This document shows positions 1-12,645 of a stretch of DNA of 64,000 nucleotides, one piece after another. Numbering within the stretch: the stretch's first letter is position 1; each line of letters opens with the position of its first letter. Below the pieces are notes generated by a model, which saw nothing but the letters and a program-made list of their open reading frames with translations, ran no database searches and was not told the DNA's origin. Made by a program: the position numbers and the translations under genes. The stretch covers positions 1,377,501 through 1,441,500 of the forward strand of contig PUQB01000001.1 in NCBI GenBank assembly GCA_003024785.1. The letters are read 5' to 3'. This stretch comes from Selaginella tamariscina. Its lineage: Eukaryota; Streptophyta; Lycopodiopsida; Selaginellales; Selaginellaceae.

Positions 1-1766
1 TAATGGGACTTTGTGTGCTCAAATCTGCTTACGTCAATAAACCTACAAATATTTATTTACACACCTATTTTATGTAAACACACATCATTATATAATATTA
101 TTTTGATCACATAGAAATAAGACATTTATTAATAACATGAAAACTCCAAAGGTTTGTATATTTGTATTCATTTTATATGTTATCGTTGAGATTACATTAT
201 ATATTTGTACACAAGTCTCTTTTCAAGTGGAAATTTGAAGTTCATGACTCAATAATTCTTAATCATTATTAAAAAGTTTTAATTAAATTATTAATTAATT
301 ATGTAAAGAAATAAACTTACATCTTTAACAACAAAAGTCGAGTGTTATAGCAATGCATGGAGGGAAGTTTTACATTTCAATGTGCATAAGTTGCATTGCA
401 TTGAACAAAATAAATATAAAGTTAATGTTTAATAATATTTATGAGATTTAATTGAATCTAATTAAGTTATATTAATGTTTTAATATAAATCACACACACA
501 CACATTTATATACTTAAAAATGTTTATACATATATATCGTGTTTATTAAATATTATGTCTAATGTACTGTATATTAAGAAACTCTTATACATATATAATA
601 AACATTAATACGGAAGGACAGCGTCCCGTCTGCAGTTAATCCAACGGTTGAGGGACAGTCAAAATAAATTGAACCATTGAATGAGATGATTTCATAATTA
701 ATAAAAGTATTTAAAATTAGAAATTATATTTAAATAATGTTATATTCTTTATTACAAGGATGTGTCTTAATTTTAAATATTTAATTTTTATATTCCACGA
801 AAAACTTGTTAACCATCTTGTTACTTTTCGGACAATCTTCACATTATTATTTTCCTTATCTCTTTATATGAATCGTTAACAAATAATTGTTTAATAATCA
901 GTTTGACTTATGTGCTATAACTTGTGATTTTATAATTACACCTTACTTGTGATTCATTAACTTTTAATATTCTTTAATCATGTATAATTCTACTTATCTA
1001 CTTAAAACCTAATTAATAGACAAATACTAAAAACCTGGAAAAAAAACATGTATTTAAAAAAACTTATATATACCAAACCAAATCATTCATTAACCAATGT
1101 CTTTTGAATTATATCCTCAAGAGAAATAATATGTATAAAACTTGTGTATAAATAATGTAAAAACCATGTGCATTAAAAACCATAAAAGATAATAAAATTT
1201 CATTATTATTATTAACTCTAAAAGTCTTTTTTATTGTGAAAAATATTAAATATAAACATATACTAAAAAAACCAAAATTTGCATTGGTTATATATATGTT
1301 TAAATCACTTGATATAATTTAATAATTGTGTAAAAAAAAAAAAGGAATTGTCCCAATCGATTCTTTTTGGTACTCAAAACTTGTCCACACAGTAATATAG
1401 TTTTTTTTTTAATTTTACGTAGTGAACAATCCATAAGAGAAAGAAACGCATGCATAGACATTGTGTGTGTGTGTGTGTTGATGTGCATTTATAATTAAAT
1501 GTTTATGTTCAAGTATTGCTTTTTTATTGTTGTTGGGTAGTGTTGGTGAGCATTGGTTTCTTAATACAAAGTGCATAATTAAGCTCTGAGATACTCTTCT
1601 ATTTTTGCTCCTCTGGAAAGCCAGTTCTTCACAAACATATGTTTCACTGTATATAAATATGTTAATGGCTATATATATGTGTGTATAAACATTTCTAAAA
1701 CACTTATGTCTAAACTCATTATTATAAATTCATTTCACGAGAAGCTAATAAAATATACATATTACA
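1..1766. other. AT-rich intergenic DNA, start of block A
   Basis: No gene is visible. The stretch is AT-rich with short ACAC and TATA runs and many stops in all frames. From about 243 onward it belongs to duplicated block A and aligns by eye with 7140-9570. The only sizeable reverse frame, near 1300-1488, is low-complexity and I do not believe it codes. Confidence 0.7.
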
Positions 1767-1850
1767 ATGGATATACTTGAAAAAAATGAAGAAGACTACC
1801 TCATCCTATTTGTGGAGTCTTCATTCTATTCACAAACTAAAAGAAAGTGA
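1767..1850 (+). CDS. Very short acidic ORF conserved between the two blocks (hypothetical)
   Basis: A 27-codon ORF starts MDILEKNEEDY and contains LFVESS. Block B has a counterpart at 9578-9643 starting MDIPKEDEEDC, also with LFVESS, ending six codons earlier at a TGA. I do not recognise the peptide. Retention of EED and LFVESS in both blocks is suggestive, but the flanks are conserved too. It may be an exon remnant, a small peptide gene, or chance in a conserved stretch. There is no independent sign of expression. Confidence 0.25.
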   Translation: MDILEKNEEDYLILFVESSFYSQTKRK

Positions 1851-2730
1851 GACCACAAGAGTTTCTATAATTTATGTAATAATGGGTGTTTTTAATAAAA
1901 TATATTTTCTAAATTTTCCACATGCAAACTCACATATACATATGTTCAAAATATTACACACCTCATTTAACCCTTTTAAATACACAATTTCCACTCGTCC
2001 AATAAGGTTGAGTTTCCTACTTTGTTGTGCATTAGGAAACTCAATATAATGCACACTACAATATTTTAGATACACTATTTAATAGATATGTACACATGTA
2101 TGAACATTTTTAAATGTATATATATACATATATATTTATATTAAAACATTAATACATTCAATTAAATCTCATAAATATTATTAAACATTAATTTGATAAT
2201 TACTTTTAAATGTTCAATACACCAACAACCTATGATAACACACATGTAAAATTTCCTTCCATGCATTGTCACATTGTTTCATGTTTAAAACCCTTTCTTG
2301 CACCTGCCTTTTGTTACTAAAGATGTTATAATTTAATTAAACCTTTCAATAGTGATTAAGTTAATAAAGTTTTAATTAATAAAAATAATGGTAAGTTTTA
2401 TAATTAATACTTAAGAGTTCTATGTATGAAACACACATACACATAATAGTGTTTATGAGATCGAAGGTGTGTGGAATAGAGTTCATTGTTTTGATAATTG
2501 AATTATTTACTTTGTCTTAAAAAGTTTAAAGAGACGGGTTTGTTTTGTGAAAGGCTGACATGCAGGTATTCATACGCATACACAACCACTAGAGATGTTG
2601 CAAGAGAACATAAATATATTTAAGAATATATATAATAAATATAGATGCTAAAAATTCTCAATTACAACGGATGCAACATACTCCAATCACTCTAAATAAA
2701 TTGCTCACACATAAGCAAGAGAGGTTTGCT

Positions 2731-3733
2731 TTATACACTTATCATCCGAAATTGCATGTCCCAACACTTGTAAAAATCTTCATAGTATTCCTCACGAATC
2801 TCCCACGAGTCTTTAATAGCTAGGTTATAAGTAAGTGTTCTTTTACCTTCCATTTGCACAAAGTTAAGAAACGACCGATCCTTTCTTTCCTTGTCTCCAA
2901 GGGAGAATACAGGCTGACTAGTTTGTCCCTTGTAAAAACCATTTAAAAAATCGTTAGGAGCACGACTTACAAATGTCATAGTGTAATCTTCATTCACAAC
3001 CCACAAACTTAACACCTCCACAGATTCAAGTTCAAACCCTCGACCAAAATATACACTCGTCCTTCCCAACATATAATAGTATTCCAATGTATAAAATTAT
3101 TAATATTGGGTAGTGGAAATAACTGTATTTCCTCCAACTTTTCCAAGCGTATGTCTAACTTTAATAGAACCCAATCCTTACTTAAGCCATAAAGGAATCC
3201 ACTGCAAGTGACCATGGCATTATAATTGTACATCCTATCGGTGACAACTTTGAAATCTCACGCCAGAGTTTGTTATCAAAGTCATAAACAAGTACACAAG
3301 TGTGCATCACTAGGGCAACAACTTGGTAATTGGCACCATCTATTTGTACTATTTTGTAAATGATGTTTCCTACATTTACAAGAGCAGGAGGAAGATATAT
3401 CTCGTGGGACATCATTGGATTTGCAATAACAACACCACCTTGGTTTGACTTGAAAACAATTATACCCAACTCTTCATTAGGGCTAATAAACCATTTCTTT
3501 TTACCAAGATTATACCACTTACTCATGTCATAAAAGTATAAACATACCTGTTTTCTCCTGTTTATCATCAAAATATATTTGTTTTTTTCTATACATGATT
3601 CGTACTTCTCTATGAAGGATTGACTATCCAAGATTGATTTCCATTTCTTGCATACACACCGGGCATGTATTATTGGAATGATTAGTAACTTTCCAAGAAT
3701 GAACTCCAAGAGATCGTCCACTAGTTCATCCAT
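2731..3733 (-). pseudogene. F-box protein gene with F-box-associated domain, frameshifted (block A copy)
   Basis: The reverse-strand frame from the ATG at 3733 encodes an F-box-like N-terminus (MDELVDDLLEFILGKL, then a CVCKKWKSIL segment) and the start of an F-box-associated/kelch-like beta domain. Such proteins normally bind SKP1 and present substrates to SCF ubiquitin ligases. The frame breaks near 3235, after LWREISKLSP, and continues in a second frame with MYNYNAMVTCSGFLYGL. It breaks again near 3037-3040 in a T run on the coding strand, and resumes with ESVEVLSLWVVNEDYT to the stop at 2731. Comparison with block B suggests one base lost at each site. The two breaks make a full F-box protein of about 330 residues impossible unless they are sequencing errors. 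I see no introns. It is probably a pseudogene. Confidence 0.75.
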
Positions 3734-5909
3734 TGAAGCTATAATTTATTACTAACTAAAGAGCTTATTGGGAAATATTTACTGCACACAAGATTTATCA
3801 ACTCAAACCTCCCAACCAATAAACTCGTAGTGTCCCTGCCTAAGCAATAAGTAAACTTGTAGAATTATATGTTTAGCACACTATTGATTATCAACTTGCC
3901 CTAAGGATTCTAAAACCTTTTGCCTCTTAAGGATATTATATAGGCCTAACCTATTTATAAAGTTTTATGTATACTTAATATGGGACACATGTCATTAATA
4001 TATTCTCAAATATTCCACTTAGTAATTATGAATCCATTATGTATGTAATGCTTCACCGTTTACAAAAATATTTGTTTTCAAAGATCAAAGAATCTTATTT
4101 AAATTTTCAGTATGCACACGTTAATTTATTTATTACCACATCAAAGTTTTGAATCATCAATTTGTTTTTGTAATTGATATACATCATTAATAATATCAAT
4201 CTAATATTTTTCAATCGACTAACATGAAAGATAGAGTATATATGCATCTCATGATGTTAATTTATAGTTGTTATAATAACTTTAAATGAAAATTCATATC
4301 ACATCTATCTTTACACAATGTTTTAATAAAGTTTTTTTTATAATCAAAGGAAATATCACTTCAAACATAAACTTTATCACCCACACGAAAAAACTTTATT
4401 TTTCACATAAAAATTGATGAAATGATTAATGCTTATTATGAGCTTTAAGAATAATATGCTTATAGTCTTAAAAAAAGTTCTTTAAATGTTCAATTAACTC
4501 ACAAGTATCGTTATTAGCCATATGTTATTTCGAATTTACACCAATATTCAAAAAAGTATGAGGATATTTTTCAACCATTGCATAATATAATAAAGATTCA
4601 TATAGGTAAAATCATGTTTATTATTATAATTAAAAAAAGATATTTATTGTATTTATCTTGAAGATTGCCCACAATAGCTTGTAATATGTCCTTAAAGAAC
4701 TTGATTAACTCTCTTAATTTGATTCTAAAAATCACTGATAAATTTAGTATCTTGATTTAATTACAAACAAAGCATACCCATACCCTTAACATATATACAC
4801 GTGTTAACTCCATAGTTACCACTAGTGTGTCCTTCTACATTGCCTCAAAGCTAATCCAACAAACATATATATTCATTAACATTTGACACCATGTGTGTGT
4901 GTGTGAGAAATTACAAGGTTACTCTAATAAATTGCCCTTCCCTCAATGTTTTACATCGGTCCAAACGTTTTATTATTTAAAATATGACCATGATCAACAA
5001 ACGAATCATTGTAGTAGACCACAACATTCTTTGTAGGCACCGGTCCAAATGTTTTTCTATTATAAAATATTTTCATACTTTTGATATACTTTTTCCTTTT
5101 CCAAATTAATATTTTTGACAGAGTGGAGTGAATGTTCATTAATCGAGAATATTTTTTAAAATATAAGTATACTTTTAAGAATATCAATAAATTTCTTTTA
5201 GAAACCAAAATATAATTAAAGAAGTAATGAATTGATGTAATTTGAAGTATCTGTCAAACTTTTTTCGAACATTCACATCAACCCAATTTAAAAAAAAAAA
5301 AAAAAAAAAACAATTGTAAAAAGAAAGTTCGATAAAGTTTGACTAATGCAAATTAGTTTTTCACATTATATATTTTAAAATTAACTAAAAAAAAATGGTC
5401 TTAGAAATTTTGTACATGTTTTTATATTAAATGTATGTCATTTTTTATAAAAGATTGTTCCATATTTTATTTAAAAGTTAAAATCAATGTAAATTAATAT
5501 TAACTATACTCTTTCTAGCTAAGTTTTAGGTCATTTATATAATAAATCAAATTGAATTTTTTTTATTTTTTTTGATATAAAACTCTACTTTATAATTAAC
5601 TTGATAAAATTGAAACCAATTTGAATTAATAACTTAATCGATTTCTTCTCGTTTTTATTCTTGAATTTTGATATATATAATTCATAGTTACTATAATGAA
5701 AGTTGTTATATAAGAAGAAAATTTAATATTTTAATTGTATGTGCTAGTTTTCTTTTTGGTATAATAACTTATTTAATGTCATATAATTGAATTATTTTAA
5801 AACTTATAAAAGATTTATATAGTAACCTTATTAAATATATGAAAGAACACATAATTTTCTAAAATAACAACCTTAAAATTGTTATAGTTTTGTTCACAAG
5901 TTTGTCTAT

Positions 5910-5960
5910 ATATATATATAATATATATATATATTATATTATATATATATATATATATAA
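5910..5960. repeat. (TA)n microsatellite
   Basis: A nearly pure TA-repeat tract with a few interruptions in an AT-rich spacer. Confidence 0.9.
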
Positions 5961-6256
5961 CTAATCATCTTTTAATCATAATAATGATTATATTTAATGC
6001 ATAAAACAGATTTGGTGTAATGTCATTAATATGAACAACTTATATTATGTTTATTAGTATTTTTTAAAATCTATTTTAGGATTTTGTAATAACGACTATT
6101 ATTTAATTGAGTCATTTAAGAACTTTATGTTTCACTAAAGATTTTAAGATACAAGTTTTTTATTCCTCAAGATAAATGTGTAAAAATGTAAGAAATTGTA
6201 TTGTATTAAATTTATCATACAATTTCAAACACAATTCCTTAAAAACATGTTTTCAA

Positions 6257-6350
6257 GTAAAACCAAGATATTTTGGTATATATTTGAGTTTATCAAATTA
6301 TTTTTGATATATATTTAAGTTTATCAAATTTATTTTGATATATATTTTAG
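6257..6350 (+). repeat. Short tandem repeat, about 36 bp unit, three diverged copies
   Basis: The unit reads roughly GATATATATTTAAGTTTATC and recurs three times in a row with small changes. No coding content. Confidence 0.75.
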
Positions 6351-6714
6351 TCTTTGACATATTTTTAAAGTATATTGCATAAAATCTTATTAGCTTCTTT
6401 ATTTAAACGAAGTAGTGTAGCAAGCCAATGATGTTAAAATATTTCAGTATATGTGACATTTGATGTGCACTGAGCAGTTATTAAATGATGGCTAAAGACA
6501 AACGAGTAGGACATGGACAAGGTTTATTATAACTATAACATTAGATTGGAATTGAATATATTTTGGGGACAATTCGTGTGAATTTTATTAATTTCAATTT
6601 TCACACAATAGGCAAGTTAACATCCATATAATCACATAAGTGAATTATTATCCGTACACTTCATTGTTTTAGGTTGTTACGAGTAGAAAATATTTATATT
6701 TTCTTTGACTATTA

Positions 6715-7135
6715 ATAACACATTTTAATTATAAATTTAAATAAGTTTAAAATTTCTAAACCAAGATATTTTAAAATTATGTTTTTATATTTAAAATAAT
6801 CTAAATAAAGTATTTTAAAATAATATATTTTAAATCTATAAGTTAATAATTAAATATAATTAATAATGTCATCATATTAATATGGATATTGATGATGTTA
6901 TTTATTTTTATTTGTTTTATTAAATGCAATGCTTTCCACATCACTTGCCATGTCAATTTACGTGACATGGCAAATGATGTGCAAGGGGTGATGTGGCATG
7001 TGGTATATTTCATCCTTTTAAATTATAATAAAATATAAACTTAATAAATAATTAAATACTAAAAGTCAAGAGAAATAATATATAGAAAAACTTGTGTATA
7101 AATAAAGAGTATGTAAAAACCATGTGTATTAGAAA
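6715..7135 (+). repeat. Dispersed repeat, second copy at 8640-9010
   Basis: The stretch from ATTTAAATAAGTTTAAAATTT through ATGTCATCATATTAATATGG to AAGAGAAATAATATA recurs at 8640-9010 inside block B. Its last ~60 bp also resemble 1120-1180 in block A. This copy contains the hairpin at 6937-6981. The copy at 8640 retains a reduced hairpin (CCTTCCA ... TGGAAGG). It could be a MITE-like element or the edge of the larger duplication. Confidence 0.65.
6937..6981. repeat. Inverted repeat, 19-bp arms, 7-bp loop
   Basis: Arms 6937-6955 (CACATCACTTGCCATGTCA) and 6963-6981 pair at 18 of 19 positions. The motif is clearly richer in GC than its surroundings. It could be the terminal or internal hairpin of a non-autonomous transposon. 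Confidence 0.85.
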
Positions 7136-9577
7136 CCACGACTCAATAATTCTTAATCATTATTAGAAGGTTTTAATTAAATTATTAATTAGTTATGCAA
7201 AGAACATAAATTTACATCTTTAATAACAAAAGTCAAGTGTTGTAGCAATAAATGTTCATGAAGGGAAGTTTTACATTTCAATGTGCTTAAGTTGCCTTGC
7301 ATTTAACATTTCATAATGTTTAATATATTATGAGATTTAATTAAATCTAATATTAATGTTTATTAATGTTATTAATGTTTAATATAAATCACACACACAG
7401 AGACACATATATACTTAAAAATGTTTATTAAATATTATGTTTAAAGTATTGTTTATGCTGATCAACATATGTTGTTTTATGTATAGCATATACTGTGTGT
7501 GTAGCTTTTTTTTTTTTTAATCTCTTTTGCTTATATTTAATATTCTTTTTTAAAGTTTGTCATCCTCTGTTTATTAATGAGATGCACAAAAGTGGGATAT
7601 GGAATACTTTTTTTATATAAAAAAAAAAAATAGTTTGTTTTTTAAATATTAATGTTATTATATATATATAATAAACATTAATATTAATGTTCACAAAAGG
7701 AAATCTGAACTGTAGTTAATCCAACGGTTGAAGGACATCTATTTTACATTTCTATTTTTTTTTAGTTTTAGGAGACCAAATATATTGTAATTTGTAATGT
7801 ATGAATACACTTATGTCGTGTAAATATATATAATTATATGTATAAATATGAGAATGAACATGTTATAGTTTTATTTTAGTTACTAGGTTCATTTTGCATT
7901 AATATTATATTTATATATTTGGTTATATTCATATTGAAGCATTGAATGAGATGATTTCATAATTAATAAAAGTATTTAAAATTAGAAATTATATTTAAAT
8001 AATGTTATATTCTTTATTACAAGGACATGTCTTAATTTTAAATATTTAATTTTTATATTTCATGAAAAACTTGTTAACCTTCTCATTAAGGTGATGAATC
8101 TTCCCATTATATTTTCTTATCTCTTTATATAAATCATTAACAAATAATTGTTAATAATCAGTTTGACTAATGCGATATAACTTATAGTTACACCTTGCTT
8201 GTGATTTGACTCAATCTTAACTTTTAATATTTTTAATCATGTATAATTCTACTTATGTACTTAAAACCTGATTAATAGACAAATACTAAAAACCTAAAAG
8301 AAATATGTATTAAAGAAACTTATATATACCAAACCAAATCATTCATTAACCAAGAAGGTCTTTTTAATTTATATCCTCTATAAAATCAATTAAATAATTA
8401 AGTTAATTAACTGTGATTAAGGGAGGGGCCTAAGATATTATATACCTATATGTAATAAATTACACACATGTATATTCATAATAAAACTTTTATATAAATA
8501 TTGGAGCATCTAATCCCATGTGAAGCAACTTTAATAAATTATGATTAATCTTTGGTATATTTTAAAAATATATTGCATAGAATGTTATTAGAATATTTTA
8601 TTTTTTTGTTTGCCATTAGGTGAGGAGTGGATGTTTAATAACAAATTTGAACATTTTAATTACAAATTTAAATAAGTTTAAAATTTCCTTAAACTAAAAT
8701 ATTTTAAAATTATGCTTTTATATTTAAATTAATTTAAATAAAGTATTCTAAATTATAAGTTAGTAATAAAATATAATTAATGATGTCATCATATTAATAT
8801 GGATATTGATGATGGTATTTATTTTTAATTATTTTATTAAATATAGTCCCCTTCCATGTATGGCAAGTGATGTGGAAGGTGGTTATCTCTTCTTTTTAAA
8901 TTATAATAAAATATTAAATTAATAAATTAATAAATACTAGAATCCAAGAGAAATAATATATATAAAAAAGTGTATAAATAATGTAAAATCATGTGCATTA
9001 AAAAATAGAAGATAATAAAATTTCATTACTATTATTAATTCTAAAGGTCCTTTTTATTACATTTTAAGTGAAAAAAACTAAATATAAACATAATACTAAA
9101 AATCCAAGATTTATTAATTTATTTATTTAGAATTTTTCCAATTAAATCGCTTAATATAATCTAATAATTGTGTGAAAAGGAACAGGGATTGTCCCAATCG
9201 ATTATTTTTGGTACTCAAAATTCGTTCACATCATAAATATAGTTTTTTTTATTTTACATAATGAACAATTCATCAGTAAAAGAAATGCACGCATATACAT
9301 TGTGTGTGTATGTTAGTGTGTATTAATAATTAAATGTTCATGTTCAAAGTATTACTTCTTTGTTGTTGTTGAGTAATGTTGGTGGCCATTAGTTTTTTAA
9401 CATAAAGGGCATGTTATTTTACTTCCTCTAGTAAAACCAATTCTTCAAAACATCCTTCAATGTACATAAATATGTTAATGATTTATGTATATGTGTGTGT
9501 AAACATTTCTGAAAGGCTTATGTCTAAACCAACTAAATTATCATAAAATTCATTTCTAATGATATATACAAATTACA

Positions 9578-9643
9578 ATGGACATACCTAAAGAAGATGA
9601 AGAAGACTGCATCCTTCTATTTGTGGAGTCTTCATCGTATTGA
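9578..9643 (+). pseudogene. Block B counterpart of the short acidic ORF
   Basis: Starts MDIPKEDEEDC and contains LFVESSSY before TGA. It is 21 codons, six shorter than the block A version. Function unknown; it may not be a gene. Confidence 0.2.
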
Positions 9644-10559
9644 TAAATTAAAGGAAAGTGAAACTCCAAGAGATTTTGTAATTTATGTAATAATAGGTGT
9701 TTGTAAGAAAATATATATTTTTAATAAGTCATAAACATATATGTTCAAAATATTACACACCTCATTTAACCCTTTTAGGTACGAAGGCCTTACAATGCCT
9801 TTTTTTAAATTCCACTCGTCCATTAGTAGAAAGTAGGGTTGAGTTTTCTACTTTGTTGTGCATTAAGAAACTCAACCATAATGCACAGTATAATACTCTA
9901 GATACAATATTTAATAGGCATGATATATATGTATGAACATTTTTAAATGTCACACACACACACATATATATATATTAAAACATTAATACTTTCAATTAAA
10001 TCTCATAAATATTATTAAACATTAACTTGATAATTACTTTTAAATGTTAAATGCACAACCTATGAAAATTTCCCTCCTGCTACCACATTGTTTCAACTTT
10101 AAAACCCTTTCTTGCACCCCCAAAAGTTGCAAGTTTTGTTCTCTGTATAATCAACCTATAATTTAATTAAACCTTTGAATAGTAAAGTTTTAAACACTAC
10201 ATATGAGACAAAGCTGCTGAATCATGAATATATAACTAATAAAGATAATGGTAAGTTTTGTAATTAATACTTAAAGAGTTCACACATACACATAATAGTG
10301 TTTATGAGATCAAAGGTGTATGTAATAGAGTTGGTTCTTTCGATAACTTTGGCCATGGCAAGGAATTATTTACTTAATCATTTAGTCTTGAAGAATTTAA
10401 AGAAACGATTTTTTGTGAAAGGTTATCATATCCATACACAACTACCAGATATGTTGCAAGAGAATGAATATATATAATAGATATAGATGCTAAAAACTCT
10501 CTTTTACAATGGATGCGACATACTCAAATCACTATAAATAAATTGCATCTCTAAACACA

Positions 10560-11535
10560 TTTATCATTTAAATTGCATGTCCCAACATTTATAAAACATT
10601 TCACAGTATTCTTCACGAATCCCCCATGAGTCTTTAATAACTAGGTTATAAATCAGTGTCCTTTCACCTTCCATTTGCATAAAGTTAAGAAACGATCAGT
10701 CTTTCCTTCCTTTATTTTCAGGGGAGAATACAGGTTTGTTGGTTTGTCCTTTGTAACAAAACCATTTACAATCATTAGAAGCACGACTTACAAATGTCAT
10801 AATGTAATCTCCATTCACAACCCACAAACTTAACACCTCCACGGATTCAAATTCAAAACCCTAGATCAAAATATACATACATATGATAGTCTTTCGGTAC
10901 ATTGACTTATTAATTTTGGGCAGTGGAAATAATTGTATTTTCTTTAATTTTTCCATACGTATGTCTAACTTTAACAAAACCCAATCCTTACTTAAGCCAT
11001 AGAGAATCCGCTACAAGTAACCATGGCATGATAATTATACATCCCATAGGGTGACAACCTTGAAATCTCGTGCCAGAGTTTGTTATCAGAGTTATAAACA
11101 AGTGTGCATCACTAAAGCAACAACTCAGTAATTGGCACCATTTATTTGTACCATCTCGTAAATGGTGTTTTTCACATTCATAGGAGCAGGAGGAAGATGT
11201 ATCTTGTGAGGAAGCATTGGATTTGTAATAACAACACCATCCTCGTTTGACTTAAAAATAATCATATTCAACTCTTCATTGGGGCTAATAAACCAAGTCT
11301 TCTTACCAAGATTGTACCACTTTTTTATGTCATATAAGTATACATAGAATTGTATTTTCTCGTTTCATACAAATATACTTGTTTTATTCTGTACTTGATT
11401 TGTACCTCTTTATGAAGGATTGACTATTCAAGATTGATTTTCATTTCTTGCATACACACCTAGCGTGTATTATTGAAACGATTGGTAGCTTTTCAAAAAT
11501 AAACTCCAAGAGATCATTCATTAGTTCATTCACTA
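10560..11535 (-). pseudogene. F-box gene pseudogene (block B copy)
   Basis: Reverse-strand homologue of the gene at 2731-3733. Lesions seen directly: the start codon position is ATG to GTG; a base is missing near 11005, so the GFLYGL region becomes GFSMA then stop; and a TAG replaces GAG near 10862. At the two places where block A is frameshifted (near 3235 and 3038), block B keeps the extra base. The common ancestor was therefore probably intact and each copy decayed independently. Confidence 0.8.
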
Positions 11536-12645
11536 AAGCTGTAATTTATTTTTAACAAAAGAACTTATTGAGAAATATTTATATCTACACACAAGATCTA
11601 TCAACTCAAACCTACCAACCAATAAATTCGTAGTGTCCCTCCTTAATAAATATATGTTTAATATTCAAATTCAATACTTTCTATTGTGACTTAAGGACTC
11701 TAAAACCTTTTGCCCCTTAAGAATATATTATAGGCCTATACTATTTATGGACTCTTATGTGTGCACACTAAAACTTATATATAATTCTTGAATCATTGAA
11801 GACAAATATCTTTGTAAAGGGGAAGCATTACATACATAATGGATTCATAATTACTAAGTGGAATAATATATATTAATGGCCCATATTAAATATACATTAT
11901 ATTTATTACCACATCAAAGTTTGAAAGGGCCATCATGAATTAGTTTTTATAAATTGATATAATGTTTTTGCATCTTTAATAATATCAATCCAATATTCAC
12001 ATTGAATTAAAACATTTTTCAACTGGCTAACATGAAGGACAAAGTATATACACACCTCATTATGCAATTATAATTTATATGCAACATTATTAATTGTTTT
12101 AATAATTTCAAATGAAAATTCATACCACATTTACCTTTACACAATACTTTAATGAAAAAAATTTCAAAGTAAAAAAATATCACTCAAACATAAACTTTAT
12201 CACTCACATGAAAAAACTTTATTTCTCACATAAAAAATGAAAATTAACAATCACAAGCTTTAAGAATATTATGCTTATAGTCTTGAAATTTTTTTTTCAA
12301 ATGTTCAATTAATTCACAAGTATCATTATTAGCCTTATGTTATTTTCAATTTACACCAATATTTAAAAAAAGTATAGGATATCTTCTATACAGGTAAAAT
12401 CATTTATTATTATAAGTAAAAAAAATTTATTGCATTTATCTTAGTGATTACCCATAATAACGTAATATATCCTTAAAAACTTAATTAACTCTTTTAGTTT
12501 GATTACTTGTTTACGAATGATAATTAAGTTTAACCTTAATTCCATACCTCAAAAAGATTAAGTTAAAAATCACCAATAAATTTAGTATTTTGATTTAACC
12601 ACATAATAAAGCATACGCATATCCCTAATATATATACACTTGCTA

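Larger units (their letters stand above)
243..4807 (+). repeat. Block A of a diverged segmental duplication
   Basis: The sequence from about 243 (AATTCTTAATCATTATTA) to about 4807 aligns in the same order with block B at 7140-12645. Shared landmarks are the stretch around TTTACATTTCAATGTGC, the 27-codon ORF at 1767, the F-box gene at 2731-3733 and the stretch ending near ATATATACAC. Block A lacks about 0.5 kb present in B (near 8385-8940) and differs by many small indels. This is an old duplication, not an assembly repeat. Confidence 0.85.
4808..7139. other. Gene-free AT-rich spacer between blocks A and B
   Basis: No coding region is supported. Contents are a poly-A run near 5290-5310, a (TA)n array at 5910-5960, a short tandem repeat at 6257-6350, and a dispersed repeat (6715-7135) carrying a strong hairpin. 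The small reverse frame at 4951-5208 has repeated TFGP segments but no recognisable domain, and I do not call it. Confidence 0.6.
7140..12645 (+). repeat. Block B of the segmental duplication
   Basis: Diverged copy of 243-4807 in the same orientation. It has extra sequence near 7440-7700, 7740-7930 and 8385-8940. It carries a second, more degraded F-box gene and a small internal inversion relative to block A. Identity by eye is high around the F-box gene and lower in AT-rich flanks. Confidence 0.85.

Noticed and set aside
5910..5960. Possible centromeric or telomeric satellite
   Set aside because: Only a simple TA tract; telo-box-like motifs in the window are single promoter elements, not telomeric arrays.
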